NCBI GenBank assembly: GCA_013289955.1
Contig: JABCYZ010000005.1
Location: 62,001 to 126,000, forward strand
Length of the DNA stretch: 64,000 nucleotides
Reading direction: 5' to 3'
From: Acidobacteriota bacterium
GTDB taxonomy: Bacteria > Acidobacteriota > Terriglobia > Acidiferrales > UBA7541
The translations under genes were made by a program, and so were the position numbers. Numbering within the stretch: the stretch's first letter is position 1; each line of letters starts with the position of its first letter. This document shows, in pieces, positions 38,495 to 47,996 of the stretch. The notes under the pieces were generated by a model. That model did not search any database. It saw nothing but the letters and a program-made list of their open reading frames with translations, and had not been told where the DNA came from.

Positions 38495-39136
38495 CTAATT
38501 CTTCGCGCGTTTCTTACTTTTGATTTCGCGAAACATGAGGTAAACGAGCGCGGCGGTCACAATCACCCCCACAAAAACAGCCAGGACGGGATGTCCGTGT
38601 TGCAAAAGAAATGGCAGCATCTTACGCCCATAGCGCGCTGCCAGATAGGCCAGAATCGAGTACCGCGCTATGCGTCCGAGCGCCATCGCCAACAAAAATT
38701 TCTTCACCGAATATTGCATCGCCCCTGCCGCCAGAAGAAATGGCACGAGCGGCATCGGCGGCGGCAGCAGCGCCGGAATCGCAATGGCCGCAAATCCCCA
38801 GCGCTCAAAAAGCCGCACAACCCTCTTCATCGCTTTTGCCGACAGCCGCTTTTCGAGGGATTTCTCACCGCCCTTGCGCGCCAGCCGGTACGTAACGAAC
38901 CCTCCCAGCACCGAGCCGATCATGGCCATCACCGCATAGTAGAACCACAGTTCCGGACTCCGCGCCGCCAGAATAATCGTCAGAACATCCATGCTGCCGG
39001 GAAGTGGGACTATCGAGCTGTCGAGCAGTCCAAGAGGGATGAATCCCAAAGCCCCGAGGTGGACCAGCCAGCGCCTCACGCTGTGTTCCAGGGTCGGTTT
39101 GGCGGCGGCGAGCAGCAGGCGAGTGAGTGCGAGCAT
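38495..39136 (-). CDS. VTT/DedA-family membrane protein
   Basis: A 213-residue integral-membrane protein of the SNARE-associated/VTT superfamily, whose members flip or scramble lipids such as undecaprenyl phosphate. It shows several hydrophobic segments (about 25-60, 65-85, 120-140, 145-165, 180-200). The signature GSVLGGFVTYRLARKGGEK and the FxxRxxP-like re-entrant loop region ERWGFAAIAIPALLPPPMPLVPFLLAAGAM (read in segments) are present. A basic C-terminus (FREIKSKKRAKN) faces the cytoplasm. The specific cargo is unknown. It lies 34 bases after the Nramp gene. Confidence 0.88.
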   Translation of the reverse strand: MLALTRLLLAAAKPTLEHSVRRWLVHLGALGFIPLGLLDSSIVPLPGSMDVLTIILAARSPELWFYYAVMAMIGSVLGGFVTYRLARKGGEKSLEKRLSAKAMKRVVRLFERWGFAAIAIPALLPPPMPLVPFLLAAGAMQYSVKKFLLAMALGRIARYSILAYLAARYGRKMLPFLLQHGHPVLAVFVGVIVTAALVYLMFREIKSKKRAKN

Positions 39137-39170
39137 TCCGTTTAGAAGTCCGCGCCTATTCTCGCATGCT

Positions 39171-40493
39171 TCAGGACGTGATGAGCATTCCCGCCGCTGC
39201 CGCGGTCATGACTACAAAGGTTGCCCACCCCAAATAACGCAGCATCGGCGAACTCACCTGCTCACCCATCACCTTGCGGCTGCTCGTCAAAAGAATCACC
39301 AGCAAAATCAGCGGCGGCGCCAACAGTCCATTGATAACCGCCGACCAAAACAACATTTTCACCGCGTTCAAACCCAAATAGTTCAGCGCCAGGCCCAACG
39401 CCATCGCCACCGCCATGACTCCGTAGAACGCGAGTGCTTTCTTTGGCTTGTCGGACATCGAACCCCGCCAATTTGCACCTCCTGCTACCGCGTATGCGCT
39501 GGATCCCACCAGCACCGGCACTCCCAGCATTCCCGTGCCGATCAGTCCAAGTGTGAAAAGCAGATAGGCCCCTTTCCCGGCGAGTGGACGCAGCGCTTCT
39601 GCCGCCTCCCGCGCGGTTGTAATGTTGGTTTGTCCGTGCGCGTGCAAAGTGGCGCCAGTCGTCAAAATGATGAAGTACATGATGAAGTTTGAGAAAAACA
39701 TCCCGAGGACCGTGTCCGTTCGCGCATCTTTTAGTTCTTTCAGAGTCGCGCCCTTGCGCTGCGCCACTGTCGTTTTGCCCTGAGCATGCTCTTCTTCCAC
39801 CTCTTCCGCCGCCTGCCAGAAAAAAAGATAAGGCGAAATCGTCGTCCCCAGAATTCCCACAAGCACAGCAAGGAATCCGCGTGACCATTCCACATGCGGC
39901 ACGAGCGTCACCAGGAGCGCCTGCCTCCAGTCCACGTGCGCGAAAAACGCCGTCAGCACATACGCAAACAGCACCAGCGTCATCCACTTGAAAACTCGCG
40001 CGATCAGCTTGTAGGAAGTCCATATCAGCAGCCCGAGAATCAACAAGGCGTAAAAGGGAATCCAGAGAAGCGGCCGAATCCCTGTGACGAGTTCGGTCGC
40101 TTCCGCCATTCCGCCGAGATCGGCCCCAATGTTGATGACGTTCGCCACCACAAGAATCGAGCAAGCGCCCCAAAGCACCCACCTCGGAAAATTATCGCGC
40201 ACCGCCTCGGCCAGCCCCTGCCCTGTAACCAGTCCGAGGCGCGCGCACATGAGTTGCACCGAGGACATCAGAGGAAACGTGAGCAGCGCGATCCACAGCG
40301 TGGCATATCCGTAGGCCGCGCCCGCCACCGAGTAGGTCGAAATTCCGGACGGATCATCGTCCGCGGCTCCGGTGATGACGCCCGGTCCCACAACCGCCAA
40401 GATCTTCCGCAGCGAGCCGGGGGCCTTGCCTCTTCGGGCGTGGCTGTCCGGAGAATTGCCAGGCTTTTTGTCAGGTGATTTTGTTTTGGTCAT
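39171..40493 (-). CDS. Nramp-superfamily transporter with atypical metal-site motifs
   Basis: A 440-residue, 11-helix membrane protein of the Nramp/LeuT fold, from ATG 40493 (MTKTKSPDKK). TM1 carries GPGVITGAADDDPSGIST where classic MntH/Nramp has DPGN; TM6 carries TTISPYLFFWQA where classic members have MPHN. The Asp-Pro is kept (Asp47, Pro48) but the Asn and the metal-binding Met and His equivalents are absent. This is a divergent but recurrent bacterial clade whose substrate is not established; Nramp-related magnesium transporters show that changes here shift selectivity. The Shine-Dalgarno is weak. Confidence 0.88.
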   Translation of the reverse strand: MTKTKSPDKKPGNSPDSHARRGKAPGSLRKILAVVGPGVITGAADDDPSGISTYSVAGAAYGYATLWIALLTFPLMSSVQLMCARLGLVTGQGLAEAVRDNFPRWVLWGACSILVVANVINIGADLGGMAEATELVTGIRPLLWIPFYALLILGLLIWTSYKLIARVFKWMTLVLFAYVLTAFFAHVDWRQALLVTLVPHVEWSRGFLAVLVGILGTTISPYLFFWQAAEEVEEEHAQGKTTVAQRKGATLKELKDARTDTVLGMFFSNFIMYFIILTTGATLHAHGQTNITTAREAAEALRPLAGKGAYLLFTLGLIGTGMLGVPVLVGSSAYAVAGGANWRGSMSDKPKKALAFYGVMAVAMALGLALNYLGLNAVKMLFWSAVINGLLAPPLILLVILLTSSRKVMGEQVSSPMLRYLGWATFVVMTAAAAGMLITS

Positions 40494-40761
40494 CCGTTCG
40501 TCCGAGACCGCGGCTGATAGGAAACTCGGTGTGCGGGCCGCCCAGGTTCGATCCGAAGTCTTACGTCCGCGCCGCTCGCCTCGTTTCCGTAGCGGGTAGC
40601 GAATTTCAGGATTGGCAATTTTCGATCGAGGCGCGCTGCGGAGAGAAAAAGAAGCTCGGCACCCGACAGGTCGGCTTAAGAGTGTGCCGCCCGCCAAAAA
40701 TGGGATGATCCCGGGAAGCGGAAAACGCCCGGTCTGACCAGATCGTCCTCGCTCCGGTGAT

Positions 40762-41022
40762 TCACTCCTTCGAGCTCCACGTGTTCCGCGCCACGCACGC
40801 CATCGCTCCGACAATCCCAAACATCATCGCGAACTGCACGCCTTCGCCGCGGACGAATCCGAAGTTCCCGCGCCCCAAGCTCAAGGAGTACCCCAGACCC
40901 AGACCCAGGCCCATGCACCCCAGAATGATGACCGCGTTCAGCACCTTCCACTTCGCTCCCTGTCCGGCCGCAATGGCGAACGCCGAGCCCAGAATCAACG
41001 CCACTAACCAGATTACGGCCAT
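40762..41022 (-). CDS. Small membrane protein of unknown function
   Basis: An 86-residue protein from ATG 41022 (MAVIWLVALILGSAFA), ten bases after GGAGG; the longer frame from 41046 is not needed. Three hydrophobic stretches are seen: about 2-18, 27-45 (LNAVIILGCMGLGLGLGYS) and 62-78 (FAMMFGIVGAMACVA). A Gly-rich linker lies between them. No homologue is recognised. It is followed, 268 bases on, by the Nramp gene in the same direction. Confidence 0.65.
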   Translation of the reverse strand: MAVIWLVALILGSAFAIAAGQGAKWKVLNAVIILGCMGLGLGLGYSLSLGRGNFGFVRGEGVQFAMMFGIVGAMACVARNTWSSKE

Positions 41023-41046
41023 CGCTTCCTCCGGTAACGTGAACAT

Positions 41047-41427
41047 ACCACAGAGAGCAGTAAGAAAATCTCACAGAAACAAAGCAAATGCTTTCTCCCT
41101 ACGAACAAATGACCTGCATCGACGAAGCAATCAAAAAACCGCCAGTGGGAGGACCTCCCGACAACGGGGAAAGACGGAACTTTACCTGCATCATTCTTTA
41201 AGGAATGGCTCAAAGGAACGAAGAACTGCAATTCGCCCGAGAGGAGTGCATCGCCGAGAATCCCGAAATCGTGCACCAAAACGACGTTGCAATTGCGGAA
41301 ATCTCCGGACCGTTGATAACATTTCCCCCGTTTCTGGCAACTCCTGGTGGATGCCGCGACCGTACACGCGGATGCTGGAGCGGCGGCGCGCTTATAAGCA
41401 TCAGACTCTCTGAAGGGGTAAACCATC
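41047..41427. other. Intergenic region, nothing supported
   Basis: These 381 bases separate the divergent small membrane protein gene and the methyltransferase gene. The plus strand has short open stretches (from ATG 41092 and from ATG 41205), but neither has a usable ribosome site and the second runs into the methyltransferase out of frame. No convincing promoter, hairpin or repeat was seen. Confidence 0.4.
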
Positions 41428-42081
41428 GTGGCTGGCAGGGACGTACCGGTAAACCAGTGCAGCAAGCCGACGGGGTGGCTGGGGAAAATCACGCTATGGC
41501 GAATGAACGCGAGCCATTCGAAACTAACGGACTGGGGACTAGGGCAGATCCCGGTCGAGAACGACTACACGATCCTCGATGTCGGTTGTGGCGGCGGCAG
41601 GACCGTCAGCAAGCTTGCGGCCATCGCCACCCTGGGAAAAGTCTACGGCATAGATTTTTCCGAAGAGAGCGTCGCCGCGACGAAAAGAACGAATGCCCAA
41701 TGGATAGATCTGGGCCGCGTGGAGATCCGGCAGGGCACGGTATCGGAATTGCCGTTTGCAGATGGCATCTTCAACCTTATTACCGCCGTGGAAACACACT
41801 TCTGGTGGGCGGACCTGCCCAATGACATGCGCGAGGTCTTGCGAGTCCTCAAGCCCGGCGGCACGCTCATCGTCATCGCGGAAATTTATAAAGGAATGAC
41901 TACCGGGGCTGGAAAGTTCGCGGAAAAATACGCCTCGCGAACAGGGATGACGCTTCTGAGCGTTGCCGAGCATCAAGAGCTCTTCAACAACACCAGTTAC
42001 TCGGATGTTCAGGTAGTCGAGAAACGCGAGAAGGGATGGATTTGTGGGATCGGGAGAAAACCGTTGGCCAGCACCTTCTGA
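41428..42081 (+). CDS. Class I SAM-dependent methyltransferase
   Basis: A 217-residue cytoplasmic methyltransferase starting at GTG 41428, nine bases after AAGGGG. The SAM-binding motif I is YTILDVGCGGGRTVSKLA (about 47-64). The motif II acidic residue is in VYGIDFSEESVAATK. Motif post-II is ADGIFNLITAVETHFWW, and motif III is VLRVLKPGGTLIVIAEI. The acceptor is not predictable; the N-terminal HSKLTDWGLGQI resembles small-molecule methyltransferases of the UbiE-like type 11 group. A membrane protein gene follows 16 bases later and is probably cotranscribed. Confidence 0.9.
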   Translation: MAGRDVPVNQCSKPTGWLGKITLWRMNASHSKLTDWGLGQIPVENDYTILDVGCGGGRTVSKLAAIATLGKVYGIDFSEESVAATKRTNAQWIDLGRVEIRQGTVSELPFADGIFNLITAVETHFWWADLPNDMREVLRVLKPGGTLIVIAEIYKGMTTGAGKFAEKYASRTGMTLLSVAEHQELFNNTSYSDVQVVEKREKGWICGIGRKPLASTF

Positions 42082-42097
42082 CGGAAGGGGTTAGTAC

Positions 42098-42598
42098 ATG
42101 GCGGATGGACTCACAATCCTATGTGCTCTGCTTGCAGCCCATCTGTTTGCTCTCGAGGCATTGGCTGAGCGGGCGAAGCGAACAGGCGGGATAACGCTGT
42201 ATCGTGCGCCTCTCGGACTCCGCATTCTCCTCGGCGCCGCGATCATTGCAATGGTGTATGGCGCGGGGACGGTCGCCTTGTCCAAAAACGTCAGGCGAGA
42301 TTCGTGGGTGGCTGTCTTGTTGCTGGGCCTGGCGCTCTTTTGTGCATCGCAGTGGCCAGCCGATTTGGGAGTCTCGAAGTCTGAAATTTACGAAAAGAAG
42401 TGGCTGGGCCTGCGCAAGAAGACATTTCTTTGGAAGGATGTTGCCTCATCGGCCGTGGCCCCTGATGAGGACAGCGTCTGGGTCGTAGCTAAGTCGGGGG
42501 CCACCATCAAACACACGACATATCACCTAGACCGCGCAGGATTCATCTCCGAGATGAAGACCTACAGCAGATGGCTGGAACCTGGACGGTCACTCTAA
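42098..42598 (+). CDS. Membrane protein with PH-like C-terminal domain, unknown function
   Basis: A 166-residue protein from ATG 42098 with AAGGGG upstream. Three hydrophobic segments (about 4-22, 40-60 and 68-86) are followed by a soluble part, LGVSKSEIYEKKWLGLRKKTFLWKDVASSAV (read in segments) then VWVVAKSGATIKHTTYHLDRAGFISEM. That pattern is reminiscent of bacterial PH-type domains found behind membrane helices. No catalytic residues are seen. Together with the upstream methyltransferase it may form a two-gene unit of unknown purpose. Confidence 0.68.
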   Translation: MADGLTILCALLAAHLFALEALAERAKRTGGITLYRAPLGLRILLGAAIIAMVYGAGTVALSKNVRRDSWVAVLLLGLALFCASQWPADLGVSKSEIYEKKWLGLRKKTFLWKDVASSAVAPDEDSVWVVAKSGATIKHTTYHLDRAGFISEMKTYSRWLEPGRSL

Positions 42599-42618
42599 TG
42601 TTCCATCCGCCTCGAGCG

Positions 42619-45243
42619 TCATGGAAGCTGCAGGTCGAGCGCGTAAATCTCCTGCGTGCTGATGTTGCGGGGAAACAAGGGAATATCGCCCGGGCCGAGA
42701 CCAGTCCATGAGCCAAGTCCAAACTGACTACGGTAGAGGCGCGCGTTCTTCAGGTCAGCCACCTTTTCGATTTTCGAGTCGCTGATTCGCAGGCGAAAAT
42801 ATCCGCTGTCTTTGCTCAGGAAAGTGTCGAAATATATGTAGGCGCTGTCGCGCGACCAGGCGAGGTAGCCAAACGTCAGATTGGGCTCGAGTTTGCGCCA
42901 CGTTTTATTCTTCAGATCGTAAAGAACCAATTTGTTGTTGCCGGTAGCGATGGCCATGATATAGCGGCCGTCAGGCGACCAGCGGGGAGCAAAGATTTTC
43001 TGCGAGCCTGCCAGTTCGGAGACCTGACGGGTCTTCAGATCGAACATCTCGATGTAGGTCTTCTCGGGATCCAGCGGGTCGCGATGCCCGAAAGCGAGTG
43101 TGTTTCCATCGGACGACCAGGTGGGATCTCTTTCGATTGCTTCATCGGAAGTTACTGGCTCGGGACTGCCTCCGTCGGCCGGAATCAAAAATATTTTCCA
43201 CGGTTTGCCCGGTGCGGCTCCCGCGAACGCAATCTGCTTCCCGTCGGGAGACCAGTGGGCCAGCGCCGTCTCCATCGGAGGATACGAGAGTTGAAGACGG
43301 TCGCTGCCATCAAGCTTGCTGCGCCATAACGTGCCTTCGGGATAGCTGACATAGGTGACCCATCGGCCGTCGCCGGAGAAGTCCACATCGCCGGCAGAGA
43401 TTCCGCCGAGATAGGGGATCAGTTCCCCGGATTTGGCGTCGTAGCGGACCAGTTCCGCCCGCGGCTGGGCCCCGATCACAAACAACTTCTTGCCGTCCTT
43501 CGCGGGAAGGGGAGAGAAAAACTGCAAGGGTCCGGTGGTGAGTTGAACCGGAGCGTGAGAGGCCTTCCGCCACCACTCTGTGCGGTCAGACATGATCCAG
43601 ATATTGCTGACGCCGTCCCGTACGCTTTCAAAGACATAGTATTTACCGTCAGGTGTCCACCTACCGCAGCACTCGGCGGGAGGGTTATTCCAGCCAGGCA
43701 ATAGGGGATGCATGCCGCTGCCGTCGGCGCGAGCTTCCCAGAGGACAGTCGTACTGTTTCCCCGGTTCTTTTCCGTGAACCGGATGCGACTTCCATCCGG
43801 CGAAAAGCTCAAGCCATAGGGAGGGTCCGGAGCCGTAAGAAGCTTGCGCGGATTCGAGCCACTGTGGTCGGCGAGGTAGACATCGTTGCCTTTTGCAAAG
43901 AGCAATTTTCCGTCGGGCATCCACAGAGCATCCTGTGCGGACGCGTCGGCGAGACGGCGGGGCGAGCCTGCGGGCATCGGCATCGCCCACAAATAGGCCC
44001 CCCAGCCAACCAGCAGTTCGGAGCTTTCCGGCGAGACATCAGAGACCAAGGCATTTTCGAACGGCACGTCAACGGGCGCAGTTTCTCCTCCTCCGACTGA
44101 GACCTGAGCAACGGTGACGCGGGAAGGAAGCGCCTCGGTGATATAGAGGCGGCTTCCGTCGGTCACAAGATTCAATTTAGGGATCCCGTCGCTCGTGATC
44201 TGCTTTGATCCGAGGATCCTTGGCGGCGGGAGGGGCGCACGCATCCAAACTGCGAACGCAGCCGCGCACGCGGCAAGTACTGAAATCGGAATCCATTTCG
44301 CCCAGCGCGCCGGTCGCTTCGAATCCGGGTCTGGGATCGCGACAACGGTGCTCACGGCCGTTTTTCCCGAATCCGTATCGCGGCGCAGCCGCCTGAGGTC
44401 GGTTTCCATATCGGCGGCGGAGCGATAGCGAAGGTCACGATCTTTCTCGAGAGCCTTGCTGATGATCCGTTCCATCTCGGCCGGCAAATCCGGATTCAGT
44501 CGCACAGGCGCGACCGGAGCGCGATTCACGATCGCCTCGCAGATCATCGCTGAAGTCTCGCCCCGGAAGGGCAAAGCCCCGGTTGCCATTTCGTACAGCA
44601 CCGCGCCAAAGGAGAACAGATCCGTGCGGGCGTCGAGTTCTAGCGCGCGGACCTGCTCGGGCGACATGTAGGAGACCGTACCGACCATCGTGCCTGGGCT
44701 CGTCAGATGGTCGGGGTCCATCGAGGGGGTTTGTGTGTTGAGGGCAGCGATCTGGCTCGACGAACTGGCAATAGGCGCAACCTTGGCCAACCCGAAGTCC
44801 AGAATCTTGGCGTGGCCACGCTGCGTCACGAAGATGTTAGCGGGCTTGATGTCCCGGTGGACGATGCCTTTGCTGTGCGCAGCATCGAGAGCGTCGGCCA
44901 TCTCAATCGCTAGCGCCAAAAGAACCTCGAGGTCCAACGGCCGGCTCGCGATCCGGTGCTTCAGGGTCACGCCGTCGAGGTATTCCATGGCGATGAACGC
45001 TCGGCCATTCTCCTCGCCGATGTCGTGAATCGTGCAGATATTGGGATGGTTCAGGGCGGAAGCCGCCTGCGCCTCGCGCTGGAAGCGGAGGAGAGCCTGA
45101 GGATCGCTGGACACTTCGTCAGGCAGGAACTTGAGCGCCACGAAACGGTGAAGGCGAGTGTCTTCGGCTTTGTACACGACACCCATGCCGCCCCCGCCGA
45201 TTTTTTCGAGGATGTGGTAGTGCGAAACGGTCTGGCCAATCAC
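42619..45243 (-). CDS. Ser/Thr protein kinase with transmembrane helix and PD40 beta-propeller
   Basis: An 874-residue receptor-like kinase. GTG 45243 is preferred because the product then begins [28 protein letters not shown] as in acidobacterial relatives, although the ribosome site is weak; the frame is open to 45423. The kinase domain (about 9-275) has the Gly loop 16-21, Lys38 in VALKFL, catalytic Asp131 in [10 protein letters not shown], and DFGLAK. One membrane helix (about 310-330) leads to a periplasmic six-bladed TolB/PD40 propeller with repeats such as [40 protein letters not shown] and [10 protein letters not shown]. The propeller probably senses a ligand or partner; targets are unknown. 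Confidence 0.93.
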   Translation of the reverse strand: MIGQTVSHYHILEKIGGGGMGVVYKAEDTRLHRFVALKFLPDEVSSDPQALLRFQREAQAASALNHPNICTIHDIGEENGRAFIAMEYLDGVTLKHRIASRPLDLEVLLALAIEMADALDAAHSKGIVHRDIKPANIFVTQRGHAKILDFGLAKVAPIASSSSQIAALNTQTPSMDPDHLTSPGTMVGTVSYMSPEQVRALELDARTDLFSFGAVLYEMATGALPFRGETSAMICEAIVNRAPVAPVRLNPDLPAEMERIISKALEKDRDLRYRSAADMETDLRRLRRDTDSGKTAVSTVVAIPDPDSKRPARWAKWIPISVLAACAAAFAVWMRAPLPPPRILGSKQITSDGIPKLNLVTDGSRLYITEALPSRVTVAQVSVGGGETAPVDVPFENALVSDVSPESSELLVGWGAYLWAMPMPAGSPRRLADASAQDALWMPDGKLLFAKGNDVYLADHSGSNPRKLLTAPDPPYGLSFSPDGSRIRFTEKNRGNSTTVLWEARADGSGMHPLLPGWNNPPAECCGRWTPDGKYYVFESVRDGVSNIWIMSDRTEWWRKASHAPVQLTTGPLQFFSPLPAKDGKKLFVIGAQPRAELVRYDAKSGELIPYLGGISAGDVDFSGDGRWVTYVSYPEGTLWRSKLDGSDRLQLSYPPMETALAHWSPDGKQIAFAGAAPGKPWKIFLIPADGGSPEPVTSDEAIERDPTWSSDGNTLAFGHRDPLDPEKTYIEMFDLKTRQVSELAGSQKIFAPRWSPDGRYIMAIATGNNKLVLYDLKNKTWRKLEPNLTFGYLAWSRDSAYIYFDTFLSKDSGYFRLRISDSKIEKVADLKNARLYRSQFGLGSWTGLGPGDIPLFPRNISTQEIYALDLQLP

Positions 45244-45364
45244 AGGCCCGAATCTTACGTGGATGAAACGCCAGAGGTCAATCAAAGCCGACAAGTCGTC
45301 ATGCCTCTTTGTGGAAGACAGATCCTGAGTGGCCCCCAGTTGACGGCAAGTCTTCCCTTCTCTT

Positions 45365-46495
45365 TCAGGCTTTCGTCTTCGGGCGTTCCACCAGGCGTTC
45401 GAGGTATTCCGCGACGGCCTCACAGGGCTTGCGATTAAATGCCTTCAGAGCAAACCTCGCCCAATTCGCCGGCGTGCTCTCGTGCTCTCGATCTAAAGCG
45501 TGAAGGTCGGCGCCTTTCGCGATCAGGAGTTTGGCTATCGGAAGATTGCCGTTCCATGCCGCGGCGTGCAGCAGGGTTTGCTGCGCCGCTGTGGGAAATC
45601 TCGCGTTGACGTCCGTTCCAGCCGATAAGAACCTGCGCACCAGCGTCAGCCGGCTCTGTTCGATGGCCTTGAAGATATCCATGGCAGGCTTGGCACCGAG
45701 TGAGTCCGCGAGGCGCATCAGGCCGGCGGAGGGCTCCTGGGCTTCTGCCCAACAATGCGGTGCAGTCTTGCCATACTTGTCCTTCGCATCGATCTTCGCG
45801 CCATGGGAAAGCAACATGCGTGCCGATTTCGCCGTGCGCGCAAAATGAAGAGGCGTGGCGTTGTTGGGGAAGGACTGATTCAATACGGCAGGGTCTTTCA
45901 GCAGGGCAGCAACGCGTCGATCATCTCCGAGCATAAGCGCGGCGATGAGGTCGATTCGGGCGCCTCGCCGGATAAGTTCATCGCGCATCTCGGCGCGTTT
46001 CCAATGGGTAGCGATCATCAGCGGCGACCAACCGTCGTAGTGTTGATTGTTGCCGTCAACGTTTGCCCCGGCGTTTAGCAGCAGTTCGAACGCACGTGCA
46101 TCGTCCGACTCGATTGCTACATGGAGTGGTTGGGGGCGGCCGCCCCATCGTGGGTGTGGACCAGTCTGATTTACGACGCTCGGCGTCGCGGCCAAAAGGT
46201 CAGCCAATGCTTGATTGTCGCGGGCCGTGATGGCGTTCATCACGCGGTTGAACGCAGCGGAGGAAGCTTCACTCTCCCGGGTTGCGTTGGATTGAGCGGC
46301 CTGCCGCTCCAGTGCCTCGACGTGCGCTTTGAGTTTCCGCCAACTCGGAAACCCGTATTTCCGAGCCAAGGCGAGTTGCACGCGGGCAAGGGACGCGGCA
46401 TGGCCTTCTCTGCGCAAGGCAGCAACCTGTTGTTTGGCTAGTTTTTTGAGATATTCGATGCTTGGACGGACGGGCAGAGCATTTGCTCTAGTCAT
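45365..46495 (-). CDS. Ankyrin-repeat protein
   Basis: A 376-residue protein from ATG 46495, with AAGG seven bases upstream. The N-terminal module ([22 protein letters not shown], then [20 protein letters not shown]) is commonly attached to bacterial ankyrin proteins. Ankyrin repeats run from about 90 to 365; clear ones are [50 protein letters not shown] and [27 protein letters not shown] (each read in segments). It has no signal peptide, so it probably mediates cytoplasmic protein contacts. It lies 121 bases upstream of the kinase in the same direction. Confidence 0.92.
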   Translation of the reverse strand: MTRANALPVRPSIEYLKKLAKQQVAALRREGHAASLARVQLALARKYGFPSWRKLKAHVEALERQAAQSNATRESEASSAAFNRVMNAITARDNQALADLLAATPSVVNQTGPHPRWGGRPQPLHVAIESDDARAFELLLNAGANVDGNNQHYDGWSPLMIATHWKRAEMRDELIRRGARIDLIAALMLGDDRRVAALLKDPAVLNQSFPNNATPLHFARTAKSARMLLSHGAKIDAKDKYGKTAPHCWAEAQEPSAGLMRLADSLGAKPAMDIFKAIEQSRLTLVRRFLSAGTDVNARFPTAAQQTLLHAAAWNGNLPIAKLLIAKGADLHALDREHESTPANWARFALKAFNRKPCEAVAEYLERLVERPKTKA

Positions 46496-46910
46496 GCGAC
46501 ACCTTCTTTCAAATTTGCCGGTCGTCCGCATTTCCGACAGAAAGAAGGCAAAAGCTTCCAGAAGAAGCAGGCAGGTTCAACCCTTTTCGCGGACCGAAGG
46601 CCGCCTGATCGGCCGGCGCTAGTGTAACTGAATCATTAAAAAGTACGCAATAAAAATGCTCCGGGAAACGGACAACGGTCACACGAGCAGGAAGAGCGAA
46701 CCTTCCCATATGTCGGCCAAATGAATGACTGCACGACCGCGAACCAACCGATGGTGCGGTACAGCCGCGCCGGGCGCTGACAACGTTCTAGTCCTGTCCT
46801 CGGACCAGTTCGAAGCGATCATCATCCAGTTATTGCGATTTTTCCGGAGGCCGTGGGTTCAGCCCCTGAACTACGCTTTTCCAGCCGTTTCCCTGTTGCT
46901 TGAGGCAGGC
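46496..46910. other. Intergenic region holding the ankyrin-gene promoter
   Basis: These 415 bases contain the candidate ankyrin promoter (46621-46650) and a GTTCAG-ccc-CTGAAC hairpin (46857-46871) just past the stop of the minus-strand membrane gene, without a U-tract. The short frames on both strands have no ribosome site or recognisable product. Nothing else is supported. Confidence 0.4.
46621..46650 (-). promoter_or_regulatory. Candidate promoter of the ankyrin gene
   Basis: On the minus strand TTGCGT (46650-46645), an 18-base spacer and TACACT (46626-46621). It lies about 125 bases before ATG 46495. Confidence 0.45.
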
Positions 46911-47612
46911 TCAAGCCGACTGCACCACAGGCGCGTTCCGTCGCGCTGACGCCACCATATACCAGGCTGGCCAAATCAACGCCCAGTTGTAAATCCACAA
47001 AGCCTGATTGCTCCAGGCGACATACATCAAAACCGTCGCCACCACGGCCAGCGCACCCCACATCACGCGCTCGAGACGGATGCCCTGTAATCCATGCAGG
47101 ATCCCCACCGCCGCAGGAAAAAGAAACAGGAACGTGCACAGCCTCGGCAGGGGCTCAATCGGAAAGCAAGCCCTCGAAAGAGGCAGCAGGCATAACCCCA
47201 CGCTCACCCAAACCGTCCGCCGAGACATGGACCCCACTGCGAACCCGGCCGTCCACGACCACGCCAGCAACAGCAGAATGTGGCAGAGGAGCAGCGAAAC
47301 ACGCTCGTGCCCCGTAGGCCAATACCAGTGCCCGACCGAGGGGTCCATCAACCGCAAAAACGTGCACGTCACCGACCCCGAGACTCCCATCAGCAAATAA
47401 CAGCTTGGCAGCGCCACGCCAAATCCCGCCAACCAGGGACGCCAGTCGCTCCAAAGTACCCCAAACCGGCGCAGATACAGACCGAACACATCGACCAACG
47501 CCCGGAAAACATTCTCATTGGCCTCGCGCAAATCGCCCAGCACCGCCTCGCGCTCCTCCGGCGCCAGCATCCCCGCAGCCATCTCGACGAGAGCCCAGGT
47601 ATGTTCGCTCAT
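46911..47612 (-). CDS. Multi-pass membrane protein downstream of PadR
   Basis: A 233-residue protein whose ATG overlaps the PadR stop as ATGA, so the two are cotranscribed and translationally coupled. The cytosolic N-terminus (EHTWALVEMAAGMLAPEEREAVLGDLREANENVF in segments) resembles the short conserved lead of several acidobacterial PadR-linked membrane proteins. About five hydrophobic segments follow (about 58-78, 105-125, 130-148, 155-175, 185-222). Function unknown; by context it is a PadR-controlled effector, perhaps in drug or envelope stress. Confidence 0.72.
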   Translation of the reverse strand: MSEHTWALVEMAAGMLAPEEREAVLGDLREANENVFRALVDVFGLYLRRFGVLWSDWRPWLAGFGVALPSCYLLMGVSGSVTCTFLRLMDPSVGHWYWPTGHERVSLLLCHILLLLAWSWTAGFAVGSMSRRTVWVSVGLCLLPLSRACFPIEPLPRLCTFLFLFPAAVGILHGLQGIRLERVMWGALAVVATVLMYVAWSNQALWIYNWALIWPAWYMVASARRNAPVVQSA

Positions 47613-47938
47613 GAAACTTCCCCCGCCCGGCCCGTCACCCAGGATGCGCCCTGGCTGATCCGGGTCACCGCCTGGTAAAAGTCCTTCGCCGCAGCCACCC
47701 CTTTAGACGTAACCCGCACCATTCGTTTGGACCGTCCGCCCCGTTCGGGCGTCGCAGCACCCATCCACGTTCTGAGCAGCCCCTTCTGTTCCAGGCGGTC
47801 AATCGTGGTGTAGAGCGCCCCAATCGAGCAGGACCGCCGCGTGTTTTTTTGAATTTCCTCGCGGATCGCTGCGCCATAGGCCTCGTCGCCTGGCGAGGCG
47901 GTGGCGGTAATCAGGAGGTACTCGAATTCTCCAAGCAT
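47609..47938 (-). CDS. PadR-family transcriptional repressor
   Basis: A 109-residue winged-helix regulator. The N-terminal domain has the family pattern EFEYLLITATASPGDEAYGAAIREEIQK (in segments) and SIGALYTTIDRLEQKGLL, the recognition helix and wing. The tail is VTSKGVAAAKDFYQAV. PadR proteins repress adjacent membrane-protein genes until a ligand binds. ATG 47938 lies only a few bases after the predicted transcription start, so the message is nearly leaderless. It overlaps the next gene by ATGA. Confidence 0.92.
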   Translation of the reverse strand: MLGEFEYLLITATASPGDEAYGAAIREEIQKNTRRSCSIGALYTTIDRLEQKGLLRTWMGAATPERGGRSKRMVRVTSKGVAAAKDFYQAVTRISQGASWVTGRAGEVS

Positions 47939-47940
47939 AA

Positions 47941-47979
47941 TTAGTTCTACATTGTGGTTCTAATCTGCCACGCTGTCAA
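47941..47979 (-). promoter_or_regulatory. padR promoter with candidate operator
   Basis: On the minus strand TTGACA (47979-47974), 17 bases, CACAAT (47956-47951). The predicted start, near 47944, is about six bases from ATG 47938, implying a leaderless or very short-leader mRNA. The segment TCTACATTGTGGTTCTAAT (47946-47964, plus strand) matches 17 of 19 bases with the start region of the gene at 47997-48632 and includes the -10 box, so it is a likely PadR operator. Confidence 0.65.
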
Positions 47980-47996
47980 TGCCCATCCAAGCCGCG

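Noticed and set aside
40545..40570. GGTTCGATCC T-loop-like sequence considered as a tRNA
   Set aside because: The flanking bases do not pair as a T-stem, and no anticodon or acceptor stem can be drawn.
41205..41825. 206-codon plus-strand frame overlapping the methyltransferase
   Set aside because: The purine run touches the ATG directly, and most of the frame lies out of phase inside a clear methyltransferase gene.
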